Both the position numbers and the translations under genes were made by a program. The notes beneath the pieces are model-generated. The model had not been told where the DNA came from. It saw only the letters and a program-made list of their open reading frames with translations, and ran no database searches. A DNA stretch of 23,697 nucleotides, from the IMG/VR virus record IMGVR_UViG_3300042455_002571, positions 1-23,697 of that record. The stretch is one strand, 5' to 3'. Below are positions 1 through 8,154 of the stretch, piece after piece (position 1 is the stretch's first letter; each line of letters opens with the position of its first letter). This DNA comes from a virus.

Positions 1-379
1 CTGTTGGTTTTCTACCCTTTTGTGCTTGGCTCATTCGAAGTTTTTGATCAACTGTACGCTTTTTACCTGTATTTTTTGCTACTCTTTTTTCTATAGTTTC
101 GGTAGTAGCTATTCTTCCAGATACACCTTCACCGCCATCAGTTAGATTTCTAAGTATACCAGTTCCTAAGTCTTTTCTTCCGTGGCATGCAATAAGCTCA
201 ATTTCTAACCTAAATGCATCCTCTTCAGATAGATTTTTTTTAATCAGTTGTATTCTATTATTATCAGCAGGCTTGGGTGTGGTTCTATTATTGATATAGG
301 CCCTATTACCTTTTCCTTTGCCGATGTAATACGGAGTTCCGTCTTCCCTAAGATATTGATAAACATAATAATTATTCAT
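1..379 (-). CDS. GIY-YIG homing endonuclease with NUMOD3-type region, 3' end outside the window
   Basis: Reading leftward from an ATG at 379, 126 codons stay open to the window edge, so the C-terminus is missing. The N-terminus reads MNNYYVYQYL, and YYIGKGKGNRA follows at about residues 17-27: the GIY-YIG nuclease signature with the conserved K/R-rich turn. E58 or E60 in the following helix may supply the metal-binding glutamate. From about residue 85 the sequence becomes GVSGR..., then Lys/Arg-rich with KNTGKKRT and SQAQKGRKPT, typical of NUMOD3 DNA-binding repeats. This is a free-standing mobile endonuclease that would cut an unoccupied allele to spread itself. It lies 28 nt downstream of the gp51-like ORF on the same strand. 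Its ATG has no Shine-Dalgarno but follows CATAAATA by 5 nt, so it may have its own late promoter. The family call is firm; the cleavage target is unknown. Confidence 0.88.
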   Translation of the reverse strand, partial: MNNYYVYQYLREDGTPYYIGKGKGNRAYINNRTTPKPADNNRIQLIKKNLSEEDAFRLEIELIACHGRKDLGTGILRNLTDGGEGVSGRIATTETIEKRVAKNTGKKRTVDQKLRMSQAQKGRKPT

Positions 380-384
380 AAATT

Positions 385-392
385 TATTTATG
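385..392 (-). promoter_or_regulatory. T4-type late promoter box (CATAAATA) for the GIY-YIG gene
   Basis: On the minus strand CATAAATA lies 5 nt before the ATG at 379. It matches the T4 late consensus TATAAATA at seven of eight positions. With T4 geometry, transcription would start at or next to the start codon. Confidence 0.5.
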
Positions 393-407
393 TGGTTTAC
401 CTTTTTT

Positions 408-584
408 CTAAAAAAAAGGTAATCCCGACTTCTTAGTAGTCTCTAAATTCTCTTTGACAATGTTGTTGACAATTTCTCGTTCGCGACTACTCATGTTCAT
501 TCCTTCAGAGTAGGACAGACCACCGCGCATGTACCAACACAATTTTAATACTTCGCTGCGTATGCTCATGGCCTCCTTTTCCAT
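408..584 (-). CDS. Small gp51-like baseplate hub assembly protein; probable -1 frameshift extension of the gp26-type gene
   Basis: A 58-residue ORF, MEKEAMSIRS... ending KKSGLPFF, with the central stretch LKLCWYMRGGLSYSEGMNMS. Size, position behind a gp26-type gene and the WYMRG...SxxE pattern resemble the short proteins annotated as gp51 (baseplate hub assembly catalyst) in T4-like cyanophages; the match is from memory and tentative. The ATG at 584 has no usable Shine-Dalgarno. The internal ATG at 569 has AAGGAGG only 2 nt away, which is too close. The same reading frame stays open upstream through 638, where a T TTT TTC slippery heptamer lies in the gp26-type gene. The main product may therefore be a 351-residue fusion of 275 residues from that gene plus 76 from this frame, with this ORF only its tail. 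Confidence 0.6.
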   Translation of the reverse strand: MEKEAMSIRSEVLKLCWYMRGGLSYSEGMNMSSREREIVNNIVKENLETTKKSGLPFF

Positions 585-644
585 GCCGTCGATCAGTTTG
601 ACAATTTGCTCTGTGTCTAATGTCAGGAGGCGGCTACGAAAAAA
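571..644 (-). promoter_or_regulatory. Candidate programmed -1 ribosomal frameshift signal
   Basis: On the minus strand the heptamer T TTT TTC occupies 644-638, in phase with Asn273-Phe274-Phe275 of the upstream gene. A 6-nt spacer follows, then GCCTCCT (631-625), which is fully complementary to AGGAGGC (577-571). Inside the loop TGACA and TGTCA can also pair. The zero frame stops at 625-623. The -1 frame is open from just after a TAA at 647-645 to the stop at 410-408. Confidence 0.6.
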
Positions 645-1462
645 TTAGACATGTCCAAGGTAAAAATCTGGCGATACTGATGTGTACACGACGGACACGT
701 GATATCCAACGGCTGTATCTCGCTGGATTCCCTCAGTTTGATCACAAAATCTCGTATGCTGTTGAAAACAACACGGTCGCAATTGACAATAAATTCTTCA
801 ATGTGTTCTTGTTCTGTAACAATGGCAGCAGGGGTTCTGATTTCGGTAATGCTTTGGCTTATGGCCTTGACAGTGACTTCCACCAAGGTTTTCATCATGG
901 CGTTCATTTTCTCAATCTTGTCTTTTTCTGCAAGTTCGGTACTTTCGTTTACCATCTGCAGTGTCTTTTGCTGCTCAAACTGTTGCAAGCTGTTGTCAAC
1001 CATTTCGCGATAATTAAGCGGCCTAAAATGAAATGTAAGATCACCTTGGGTCAACGGTTTATTATAGTCACTAGACTTCAGCCTGTCGACAACACCGCGC
1101 AAATCTAATCCAAAATCATGTTCTTCGCCGCAGGCTGGACATGTAGAACCAATATCCATGTCGTGACCGTAACTGGCGATACGAATAGCTATCAGCAACA
1201 CATCGACATCGGGCGCAGGAACAGCCCATGCCTGTTTGATATTTGGAACACAACTTTTGATAACTCCCACCACTGCTTCCCCGTTGAACAAGGCATCTGG
1301 TGTGCGATAACTGATTTCGTCGATGGCAGTCATGGGCAACACAGGTATTTCGCCGTTAACCGGGTAATCGAGCGACCCGGGTAGCCAGTGTTGGCCTTGA
1401 CTGGGCAATCGAATATAAATTGCCGGTTGGCGAAAAAATTTCGATAAGGGATTTGAATTCAT
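623..1462 (-). CDS. gp26-type baseplate hub protein, proximal copy
   Basis: A 279-residue protein of the T4 gp26 baseplate family, longer than T4 gp26 (208 aa). The N-terminus has NPLSKFFRQPAIYIRLPS, then the family-like block VLPMTAIDEISYRTPDALFNG (residues 41-61) and KSCVPNIKQAWAVPAPDVD. Two cysteine pairs, C108/C111 (CPAC) and C256/C259 (CPSC), probably bind one zinc. Residues 165-200 are charged and helical. The start has AAAGGA 6 nt before the ATG. The upstream neighbour at 1485-2306 is a paralogue, 22 nt away, and the two are probably cotranscribed. The last residues (MSNFFVAAS) contain the putative frameshift heptamer, so this gene may give both a 279-residue and a 351-residue product, as tail-assembly chaperone pairs do. 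The family is recognised from sequence pattern and context. Confidence 0.8.
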   Translation of the reverse strand: MNSNPLSKFFRQPAIYIRLPSQGQHWLPGSLDYPVNGEIPVLPMTAIDEISYRTPDALFNGEAVVGVIKSCVPNIKQAWAVPAPDVDVLLIAIRIASYGHDMDIGSTCPACGEEHDFGLDLRGVVDRLKSSDYNKPLTQGDLTFHFRPLNYREMVDNSLQQFEQQKTLQMVNESTELAEKDKIEKMNAMMKTLVEVTVKAISQSITEIRTPAAIVTEQEHIEEFIVNCDRVVFNSIRDFVIKLRESSEIQPLDITCPSCTHQYRQIFTLDMSNFFVAAS

Positions 1463-1484
1463 AGCGATCCTTTGAGCAACGCAG

Positions 1485-2306
1485 TTACTCGTTGTTTGAT
1501 AAATTCAGGCTGTAGGCCTGTGTATATTGGTTAGCACAATTGCTGCAGGTCACTGCAGCAGGTTTGAGTTCTGCTGGGGCACGGCGAGCAATAATGTTGT
1601 TTTGCAGTTGCATGTAAACCGTACGATCGCAGTTGCGTAACCATTCTGCTATGTGTTCTGGATCGCGAACTTCGGCCTCAGGAGTTTGCACCGAGTGTAT
1701 GTTTTTTGTCAGCACCTGGGTGGACAACGATCTAACTTTGGTCAACAGTTCGTCGATTTTTTCTGCTTGATTGACAGGATCGGCGTTGTCTTGTAGCAGG
1801 CGTTCGGCATCTATATCGCTAAATTGATTTTGATTTATGTCAGTTATTTCGCGATAAGTGATAGGCTTAAAAAATACTTTAAGATCAGCAATTTGTTCGG
1901 GTATATCGTAGTCAACTGACGAAATCTGGTTAATAGCATCTGATAAATTAACAGATATTTTTTCTTCGTGCTGACAAGCAAGGCATTGTGCAGCCACAGA
2001 CAGTTCTGGACCGTGTGTGGCTATCTTGATTGCAGTCAACAGTTTGTCGATGTCAATGACTGGTACTGCCCAGGCATCTTTGATGTCGGGAACACAACTT
2101 TCAATCACAGATACAACAGCAGTACCGGTAGCTTGTCCAACGTCTGACATAAACACCAACTCATCCTGCCTGGTCATGGCCAACACAGGATACTGATTAT
2201 TTTCCGACGGATTGATGGCATTTTTGGAATAGAACTTTCCGCCGCTGGGCAACGACACCTGCAGCACAGAATGTCTAAAGTATTGGTTTAACGGGTTTGG
2301 AGTCAT
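1485..2306 (-). CDS. gp26-type baseplate hub protein, distal paralogue
   Basis: A 273-residue protein that aligns end to end with the product of 623-1462. Shared blocks are NPLNQYFRH, the YPVLAMTRQDEL block, VIESCVPDIKDAWAVP, CLAC near residue 109 and CSNC near residue 255, the latter followed by NQYTQAYSLNLS. The conserved cysteine pairs suggest a zinc-stabilised fold. It is the first gene of the leftward unit, 47 nt from the divergent tape-measure gene. TATAAGTA, a late-promoter-like box, lies 29 nt upstream on the same strand. No clear Shine-Dalgarno precedes the ATG. Two gp26-type genes in tandem suggest duplication followed by subfunction, or a hetero-oligomer in the hub. No slippery heptamer was noticed at its 3' end. 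Confidence 0.75.
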   Translation of the reverse strand: MTPNPLNQYFRHSVLQVSLPSGGKFYSKNAINPSENNQYPVLAMTRQDELVFMSDVGQATGTAVVSVIESCVPDIKDAWAVPVIDIDKLLTAIKIATHGPELSVAAQCLACQHEEKISVNLSDAINQISSVDYDIPEQIADLKVFFKPITYREITDINQNQFSDIDAERLLQDNADPVNQAEKIDELLTKVRSLSTQVLTKNIHSVQTPEAEVRDPEHIAEWLRNCDRTVYMQLQNNIIARRAPAELKPAAVTCSNCANQYTQAYSLNLSNNE

Positions 2307-2319
2307 GGTTTGTTTGCCA

Positions 2320-2327
2320 GGTAAATA
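2320..2327 (+). promoter_or_regulatory. Late-promoter-like box (GGTAAATA) for the tape-measure gene
   Basis: GGTAAATA in the divergent spacer keeps the TAAATA core and lies 26 nt before the GTG at 2354. It is the best rightward candidate, but the flanking bases match poorly. Confidence 0.3.
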
Positions 2328-2335
2328 TATCTGTA

Positions 2336-2343
2336 TACTTATA
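2336..2343 (-). promoter_or_regulatory. Late-promoter-like box (TATAAGTA) for the leftward hub genes
   Basis: TATAAGTA on the minus strand differs from TATAAATA at one position. It lies 29 nt before the ATG at 2306, inside the 47-nt divergent spacer. Confidence 0.4.
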
Positions 2344-2353
2344 GGCTAAAACG

Positions 2354-5300
2354 GTGGACGAACAAAAAATCAATGACCTAATTTACGAGATTCAAATTCT
2401 TGTCAGTACTCTCAGTAAAGGCAGCACAGCCACTAGCAGTAGCACCACCACCACCAGCAACAAAGGGATGACCGACAAGAGTGCTACTCAATTGATTGCG
2501 GCGCTGGGAGTCTTGGCTTCTAAATTAGGCGGTGCTGCTCGTAATCGCAAAGAAGAAATTCGAGCAGCTAACGATTTTGCCAACAGTGTAACAGTTGCTG
2601 CCAATCGCGCAGAAAAAGCAGCAGAAAAGCAAGCAAAAAAATCAGAAGATTTTGCCAACGCTGCTGCTGCAAATGCAGAGCAGCTTAGACGTGCTAGTTT
2701 GTCTGCAAAACAAATAGCACAAGACCAAGCCAATGCTAATAAACAATCAATAGTAGAAGCAAATAGATTAAAAAACGCAACCGACAATCTCAAACGGGGC
2801 ATGGACGACGCCTATAAATCCATTGCTAGTTTAGTAGCAAACACTCAAGCATCTACTCATGACTATGCATCTGCTATGTCAAGCGCAGCTACACCAGTAT
2901 TAAAATTTGCTTCTCTAATGGGTGGCCCAGTTACCAAAGGCTTGAGTTTTTTTGGCCAAGCATTAATTCAATGGGGAGTAGCAGCAGCCAAGCAAGCTGA
3001 TCAACAATTTAAGGCATTTGATCGATTAGCTAAAGTTGGCGGTAGCAGTATTGGGAGTCTCCGAGAGCTATACGAGCTGACTAAATCTTTTAACTACACA
3101 TCAAACGAATTAGATAAACTTGGTGATGTTTTAGTTGCAAATAGTGACAACATTGCATTGCTTGGCAAAGGATTCACTGATGGCAGCAAAGGCATTGGCA
3201 AAGTTATGTCCCAGTTTAGTGCTGGCGCAGATTCTTTTAGAGAACAATTTCGTGCGCTAGGCATGGCCTATGAATCACAAAACGAAGCTTTGATGGGATA
3301 TGCTGCCAACGAAGCCAGGCTGGGCCGAGCACGTCAATTACAAGATAAAAATGCTGGTGCAACATTTGCTGAATATTTAAAAAATGTTGAAGCTATTACC
3401 AGGCTAACTGGTGCCGATCGTGCAAAACAAGAAGCTGCGCAGGCTAAAACACTAGCTAAAGAGCAGTTCAGAGTCAGATTAGAACAAGCCAAGGCCCCAG
3501 GCGGCGATCCAAAAGAACTTGCAAGATTAACTAAAATCCAAGAAGCAATTACATTGGCTAGCGCATCTGGTGCAGAAGACGTGGCAGATCAGCTTCGTGC
3601 CTTAGCCGGCGGATTTATAGGAGCCAAAGGCGGCGAAGGTATTACACAACTGCTGGGCGGCGAAGCGTCGGCAATGCTGGACAGTTTAGACGAAAACACA
3701 GACGCTTTGGCGTTTGTTAAAAACTTGCTTGCAAAAACTACTCAAGCTCAAATTGGTGCTTTTGGAACACTAGGGCGTGTCGGCGGGCTGGAATCCCAGA
3801 CTGGTATTGGTGTAGGACAAACAGCTGACGCAGCCGCACGCCTCGGCGACGAAAAGACTCTTGCAGCAATAAGAGCAAAAATTGAAGAACAACTCAGGTC
3901 ACCTGATCCCATACTCAGAACAAAAGCTGAGACAGACAAAGCTACTTTAGAAAAAGGTCAGAATCTTCAAGATTTTATTCAAGTAGCAATTCCTGCTGCA
4001 ACCACGGCTACTAATATATTTGCTCGGGCATTATCAAACGCAACTGAATTTCTTGCAACTAAAAAAGATTCAGCACTAACAAAATCGTCCGACGATGCCA
4101 ACTATAAAGCCATGGGATTAATAGACAAGAGTTTTTCTCTTGTGGCACGCGGCTTAGAAAATGTTGCTGATATAGTTGGGTTAGACTATGTGGCTAGTCA
4201 AGCCCGGGGTAACCGTATTGAAAACGAAGGAAGATATTTTAAAGATTTAGTTTCAAGAAAATCTAAAGCTGCCCAAGAAGCAGGAGTTGAATCTGGGCTA
4301 ACTCAAGAGCAAATTGCAGCAGCCGCAGCTCGATCAGTAATAGAAAACGCACCAAAATACGCCACTGGCGGTATTGCTTCGGGCCCTGGTAGTGGACACT
4401 TGGCCATGCTGCACGGTACAGAAGCTGTTATACCTTTAGCCGGTGGTGGCATACCCGTAAAATTGTCCGGTGGCGGTGGTATAGAGTCAGGCCCGGTGTT
4501 CAATCCACAAACAGAAACCAATTTCTTATTGGAAAAAAACAACGAAGAACTGGTCAAGGCCAACGTGACGCTGAGTCAAATGCTGGAAGCTATAACTGGC
4601 GGCGCTACAGTAACCGGAGGCGGCGGCGGTGGTGGTGGAACCTCCGAAAAAGTTGCTCAAGAAGCATTAGCCGAACATGATCATGCACACCCGCATGAAC
4701 CTGCTGCTGCTGCAGATCCTGAACTGGCTAAACAGATTGGCAAGATTGTAATGCCACTGGAAAAGATGAATGTAACCAGCGGCTTTGGTAATCGCACAAT
4801 GGATGGCAAAGTGCAAGGACACGGTGCCATCGATCTAGCAGGCAAAATTGGTGACAAGGTCATGGCACCAATATCGGGCATAGCCAGAGTATTGAGCGAA
4901 AAAGAATCTGGTGGCTACGGCAACATGGTTGAAGTCACTGATGAGAAAACAGGTGTCAAGCACATGCTGGCTCACCTGGACAAGAGCATGGTCAAGACTG
5001 GTGAAGTGATCAAGGCTGGCCAACAGATCGGCACCTTGGGCAACACAGGCAAAAGCACAGGGGCTCACCTGCATCACGAAATGCGGGATAAATTTGGCAA
5101 AAAAATAGATCCTACCCAGTTTTATTCAGGTCCTGGATTTGGATCAACAGCAGGCGGAGCTGCTACTGGAAACCCCAACATTGCCAGACAAGGTCGAAGA
5201 GCAGGAGCAACTCAGTACCCTGCTGCACCTGATATGATGTCAGGCGAACTTGGCAAAATGTCTGAGAAATACGAAACCGGCGGTCGCGGAAGTGGAACAG

Positions 5301-6298
5301 TAGGTTGGGACAAAGTAGGCGGCACCAGCTACGGAAAATATCAAATAGCATCCAAAGTGGGTGCCATGAAAGACTTTCTCAAGTTTGCAGAACAGTCAGG
5401 TCGCGGCGATGTTGCTAAGAAATTACGAGATGCAGGCGCAGAATCCGATACAGGCGGAACCAGTGGTAAATCAGTGGACGTTTGGAAACAAATGGCTGCC
5501 AGCGGCGAACTAGGTGATCTAGAATCTCAGTTTATTAAACAAAAAAGTTTTGATCCAGCAATGGCTGGTCTCAAAGACAATGACCTCAGAAAGAGAATTG
5601 AAGGCAACAAAGCCCTTAAAGAAATGATGTTTAGCACCAGTGTGCAGCACGGCGGTGGCGGTGCTGCTGGCATCATGAACAAAGTCTACAAAAAAGGCAT
5701 GAGTGACGAAGACCTCATCAAGGCAACTTATGCAGAACGTGGCACCAGATTTGGCGGCAGCACCGCCGAAGTACAAAAAAGTGTTAAAAATAGATTTGTA
5801 AGCGAAGAAAAAGATGTAATGGCCATGTTGGGCATGCCAGCCGGTAACGGTGTTCCGGGGGCAGCCCCAGGCGCACCAATGGTTGCAGGTGCACAATCTG
5901 GTCCTAGAACCACAGGTTCCTTGAGATCAGCCCTGGGATTACCCGAAGGTAGCGCAGGTGCAGGTGCAGGTACAGGTGGATTGATGGGCATGTTGGGCGG
6001 CATGTTGGGTCTGGGAGGATCAACTACAGGACAAGCTGGAATCACGGCCGGTGGAGCTCCTGGCGCAATTGGATCTGATATCTCGGCTATCACACAGGCT
6101 ATGGAAGCACAAACAGCAGCAACACAAACAGCTATTACGTCAGGCATGGAAAATCTCACAACACAATTGGTAGATAAACTGGGAGGTGCCGGTGGCACCA
6201 ATGATCCTGCAGTGCCAACCTTGTTGGGAGAAATATTGGCTGCACAACGCGATCAAACCACAGCTATCAACAAACTAATTCAAGTTAGTACTGCGTAA
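2354..6298 (+). CDS. Tail tape-measure protein with M23 peptidase and lysozyme/chitosanase-like domains
   Basis: A 1314-residue protein starting at GTG; the only in-frame codon run upstream is cut by a TAG at 2342-2344. Residues 50-160 are Ala/Lys/Glu-rich coiled coil, and a hydrophobic stretch lies near 180-215. About residues 668-697 read ATGGIASGPGSG then HGTEAVIPL, a motif common in tape-measure proteins. A Gly8 run and a His-rich stretch (EHDHAHPHE, about 773-781) lead into an M23/LytM-like metallopeptidase with H823xxxD827, a central HLDK and H905-L-H907. After a linker, KYETGGRGSG (E974 a candidate acid) and TSYGKYQIASK open a domain resembling the lysozyme/chitosanase-type hydrolases of tail and VgrG proteins. 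The C-terminus is Gly/Ala-rich with short amphipathic helices. It likely sets tail length and digests peptidoglycan during entry. T4 gp29 is 590 residues and has neither enzyme domain. Confidence 0.82.
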   Translation: MDEQKINDLIYEIQILVSTLSKGSTATSSSTTTTSNKGMTDKSATQLIAALGVLASKLGGAARNRKEEIRAANDFANSVTVAANRAEKAAEKQAKKSEDFANAAAANAEQLRRASLSAKQIAQDQANANKQSIVEANRLKNATDNLKRGMDDAYKSIASLVANTQASTHDYASAMSSAATPVLKFASLMGGPVTKGLSFFGQALIQWGVAAAKQADQQFKAFDRLAKVGGSSIGSLRELYELTKSFNYTSNELDKLGDVLVANSDNIALLGKGFTDGSKGIGKVMSQFSAGADSFREQFRALGMAYESQNEALMGYAANEARLGRARQLQDKNAGATFAEYLKNVEAITRLTGADRAKQEAAQAKTLAKEQFRVRLEQAKAPGGDPKELARLTKIQEAITLASASGAEDVADQLRALAGGFIGAKGGEGITQLLGGEASAMLDSLDENTDALAFVKNLLAKTTQAQIGAFGTLGRVGGLESQTGIGVGQTADAAARLGDEKTLAAIRAKIEEQLRSPDPILRTKAETDKATLEKGQNLQDFIQVAIPAATTATNIFARALSNATEFLATKKDSALTKSSDDANYKAMGLIDKSFSLVARGLENVADIVGLDYVASQARGNRIENEGRYFKDLVSRKSKAAQEAGVESGLTQEQIAAAAARSVIENAPKYATGGIASGPGSGHLAMLHGTEAVIPLAGGGIPVKLSGGGGIESGPVFNPQTETNFLLEKNNEELVKANVTLSQMLEAITGGATVTGGGGGGGGTSEKVAQEALAEHDHAHPHEPAAAADPELAKQIGKIVMPLEKMNVTSGFGNRTMDGKVQGHGAIDLAGKIGDKVMAPISGIARVLSEKESGGYGNMVEVTDEKTGVKHMLAHLDKSMVKTGEVIKAGQQIGTLGNTGKSTGAHLHHEMRDKFGKKIDPTQFYSGPGFGSTAGGAATGNPNIARQGRRAGATQYPAAPDMMSGELGKMSEKYETGGRGSGTVGWDKVGGTSYGKYQIASKVGAMKDFLKFAEQSGRGDVAKKLRDAGAESDTGGTSGKSVDVWKQMAASGELGDLESQFIKQKSFDPAMAGLKDNDLRKRIEGNKALKEMMFSTSVQHGGGGAAGIMNKVYKKGMSDEDLIKATYAERGTRFGGSTAEVQKSVKNRFVSEEKDVMAMLGMPAGNGVPGAAPGAPMVAGAQSGPRTTGSLRSALGLPEGSAGAGAGTGGLMGMLGGMLGLGGSTTGQAGITAGGAPGAIGSDISAITQAMEAQTAATQTAITSGMENLTTQLVDKLGGAGGTNDPAVPTLLGEILAAQRDQTTAINKLIQVSTA

Positions 6299-6334
6299 TG
6301 AATAAGTATATAATTGTAAATTACGGATTAATAA

Positions 6335-8146
6335 ATGGCAGACTCGCAAAAAAACAGTAAAGGCGGCTGGCGCAAGTACTTCAAAGTAGCCAACGTAGGC
6401 GGAGAACTCAGTCCTCTCAGCGGCAAAGGTTCTGATGGCTTGCCTGGATACGGGCGTCAAGATGGACGTGATCCCTTGCGCGGCCATGCTGATGTGGTTT
6501 ATCGCAACTATGCAAGTCGTTTGCCCGAAGTGTATTCTGGTCACCCAAATCGTATCGAACGTTATAATCAATACGAAAACATGGACAGTGACAGTGAAAT
6601 CAATGCTTGTCTGGACATTTTGGCAGAGTTTTGTACTCAAACCACCAACGGCGAAGCAGTACCGTTTCAAGTAAACTATTCTGACAAGCCCACAGCCCAC
6701 GAAATTGAAATTATTAAAAAACAATTGCAGCAATGGGTCAAGTTGAATAAACTGGATCAACGCCTGTTTCGTATTTTCCGCAACACACTCAAGTACGGAG
6801 ATCAAGTGTTTGTGCGTGATCCTGAAACATTTGAAATGTACTGGGTTGACATGACCAAAGTTGCTCGAGTGATCGTAAACGAAAGCGAAGGCAAACAGCC
6901 TGAGCAGTATGTGATTCGTGACATCAATCCCAACTTTCAAAATTTAAGCATTGCTGTAAAAACTACCACTGATTTTCAATCTACACCACCGTCGGGTGCG
7001 TATGTAGCACCTTTCAACTATACAGCACCCAACGCCGGTGCTGGCGGCCAAGGCAGCGGCGGCAGTAGATTTTCAGCAGCCATGAACGAAACTGTAGTAG
7101 ATGCTAAACACGTGATTCATCTAGGACTAAGCGAAGGTTTAGACTTTTACTGGCCGTTTAGTATGAGTGTGTTGGAAACAATTTACCGAGTGTTCAAGCA
7201 GAAAGAACTGCTGGAAGATGCAGTGTTGATTTATCGTGTGAGTCGTGCACCTGAACGTAGAATTTTTAAAATTGACGTAGGCAACATGCCCAGTCACATG
7301 GCTATGGCCTTTGTGGAACGTGTCAAAAACGAAATACATCAGCGCAGAATTCCCAGTCACACCGGTGGCAGCAGCGGTCAAAACATTATGGACAGCAGCT
7401 ATAATCCACTCAGCATCAACGAAGACTATTACTTTCCACAAACTGCAGATGGCCGAGGTAGCAGTGTTGAAACCTTGCCAGGCGGTAGTAATCTAGGCGA
7501 GATTGATGACTTAAAGTATTTCAACAACAAGATGTGCCGTGGTTTGCGTGTGCCCAGTAGTTATTTGCCAACTGGGCCTGACGATTCAGATCGCCCTATG
7601 AATGACGGACGAGTAGGAACTGCATTAATTCAAGAGTATCGTTTTAATCAGTATTGCGAACGTTTACAACGACTAATCATCAACAAACTAGATGACGAAT
7701 TCAAGATGTTTATGCGCTGGAGAGGCTTTAACATAGACAGCAGTCTGTTTAGCATTGCATTTAATCCACCGCAGAACTTTGCCAGCTATAGAGAAGCAGA
7801 ACTGGACACCACCCGTGTTTCTACGTTCCAAGCTCTAGAGCAAATTCCTTATATGAGCAAGCGTTTCTTGCTCAAACGTTACTTAGGGTTAACCGAAGAA
7901 GAAATTCAGGAAAACGAAACGTTATGGAATGAAGAAAGAACAGATGCTGAGTTGCCACCCACTAGTGGTCAGGATCTGCGTGGTGTTGGAGTGACCCCAG
8001 CTGACTTCGAGGCTGATATTACCACCGGTGAAGAAATGAATACCATGGGTGCTCCAGGATCAGAAGCAACTGGTGGTGCTCCTGCACCAGGAAGTCAGCC
8101 AGGAGCAGCAGTGGCTCCCGGTGCAACAACTCCAGCTCCGGGCTAA
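6335..8146 (+). CDS. 20: Portal protein, T4 gp20 family
   Basis: A 603-residue portal vertex protein, somewhat longer than T4 gp20 (524 aa). It would form the dodecameric ring that starts head assembly, passes DNA and docks the tail. Family blocks in order: YENMDSDSEINACLDILAEF (about residues 76-95), LFRIFRNTLKYGDQVFVRD, YWVDMTKVARV, VIHLGLSEGLDFYWPFSMS, then YRVSRAPERRIFKIDVGNMP and the MCRGLRVPSSYLPTGPDD region. A Gly-rich insert lies near residue 230 and a Pro/Ala/Gly-rich tail covers about the last 30 residues. It starts the capsid module 36 nt after the tape-measure stop; only a weak GGA precedes the ATG, with no clear Shine-Dalgarno. A portal next to the tape measure differs from the T4 order, where the tube gene (19) precedes gene 20. 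Confidence 0.93.
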   Translation: MADSQKNSKGGWRKYFKVANVGGELSPLSGKGSDGLPGYGRQDGRDPLRGHADVVYRNYASRLPEVYSGHPNRIERYNQYENMDSDSEINACLDILAEFCTQTTNGEAVPFQVNYSDKPTAHEIEIIKKQLQQWVKLNKLDQRLFRIFRNTLKYGDQVFVRDPETFEMYWVDMTKVARVIVNESEGKQPEQYVIRDINPNFQNLSIAVKTTTDFQSTPPSGAYVAPFNYTAPNAGAGGQGSGGSRFSAAMNETVVDAKHVIHLGLSEGLDFYWPFSMSVLETIYRVFKQKELLEDAVLIYRVSRAPERRIFKIDVGNMPSHMAMAFVERVKNEIHQRRIPSHTGGSSGQNIMDSSYNPLSINEDYYFPQTADGRGSSVETLPGGSNLGEIDDLKYFNNKMCRGLRVPSSYLPTGPDDSDRPMNDGRVGTALIQEYRFNQYCERLQRLIINKLDDEFKMFMRWRGFNIDSSLFSIAFNPPQNFASYREAELDTTRVSTFQALEQIPYMSKRFLLKRYLGLTEEEIQENETLWNEERTDAELPPTSGQDLRGVGVTPADFEADITTGEEMNTMGAPGSEATGGAPAPGSQPGAAVAPGATTPAPG

Positions 8147-8149
8147 ATA
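8142..8149 (+). promoter_or_regulatory. Late-promoter-like box (GCTAAATA) before the 72-residue protein gene
   Basis: The box overlaps the TAA stop of the portal gene and lies 5 nt before the ATG at 8155. No Shine-Dalgarno is present, matching the close-spaced promoter pattern seen at five other genes here. Confidence 0.4.
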
Positions 8150-8154
8150 TCATT

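Noticed and set aside
408-569. Start of the gp51-like ORF at the internal ATG at 569 with AAGGAGG upstream
   Set aside because: The Shine-Dalgarno is only 2 nt from that ATG, too close for normal initiation. The same bases fit better as the 3' arm of the stem behind the slippery site.
620-1108. A 162-codon plus-strand ORF opposite the proximal gp26-type gene
   Set aside because: It is antisense to a gene with clear family blocks and cysteine motifs, and its translation is low-complexity with no recognisable domain.
623-2306. The idea that the two gp26-type genes are one gene split by a frameshift
   Set aside because: Each has its own complete N-terminal and C-terminal family blocks and both cysteine pairs, so they are tandem paralogues.
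5728-6201. A 157-codon minus-strand ORF rich in Pro and Ala
   Set aside because: It is the reverse of the Gly/Ala-rich C-terminal part of the tape-measure gene, with no start signal and no family.
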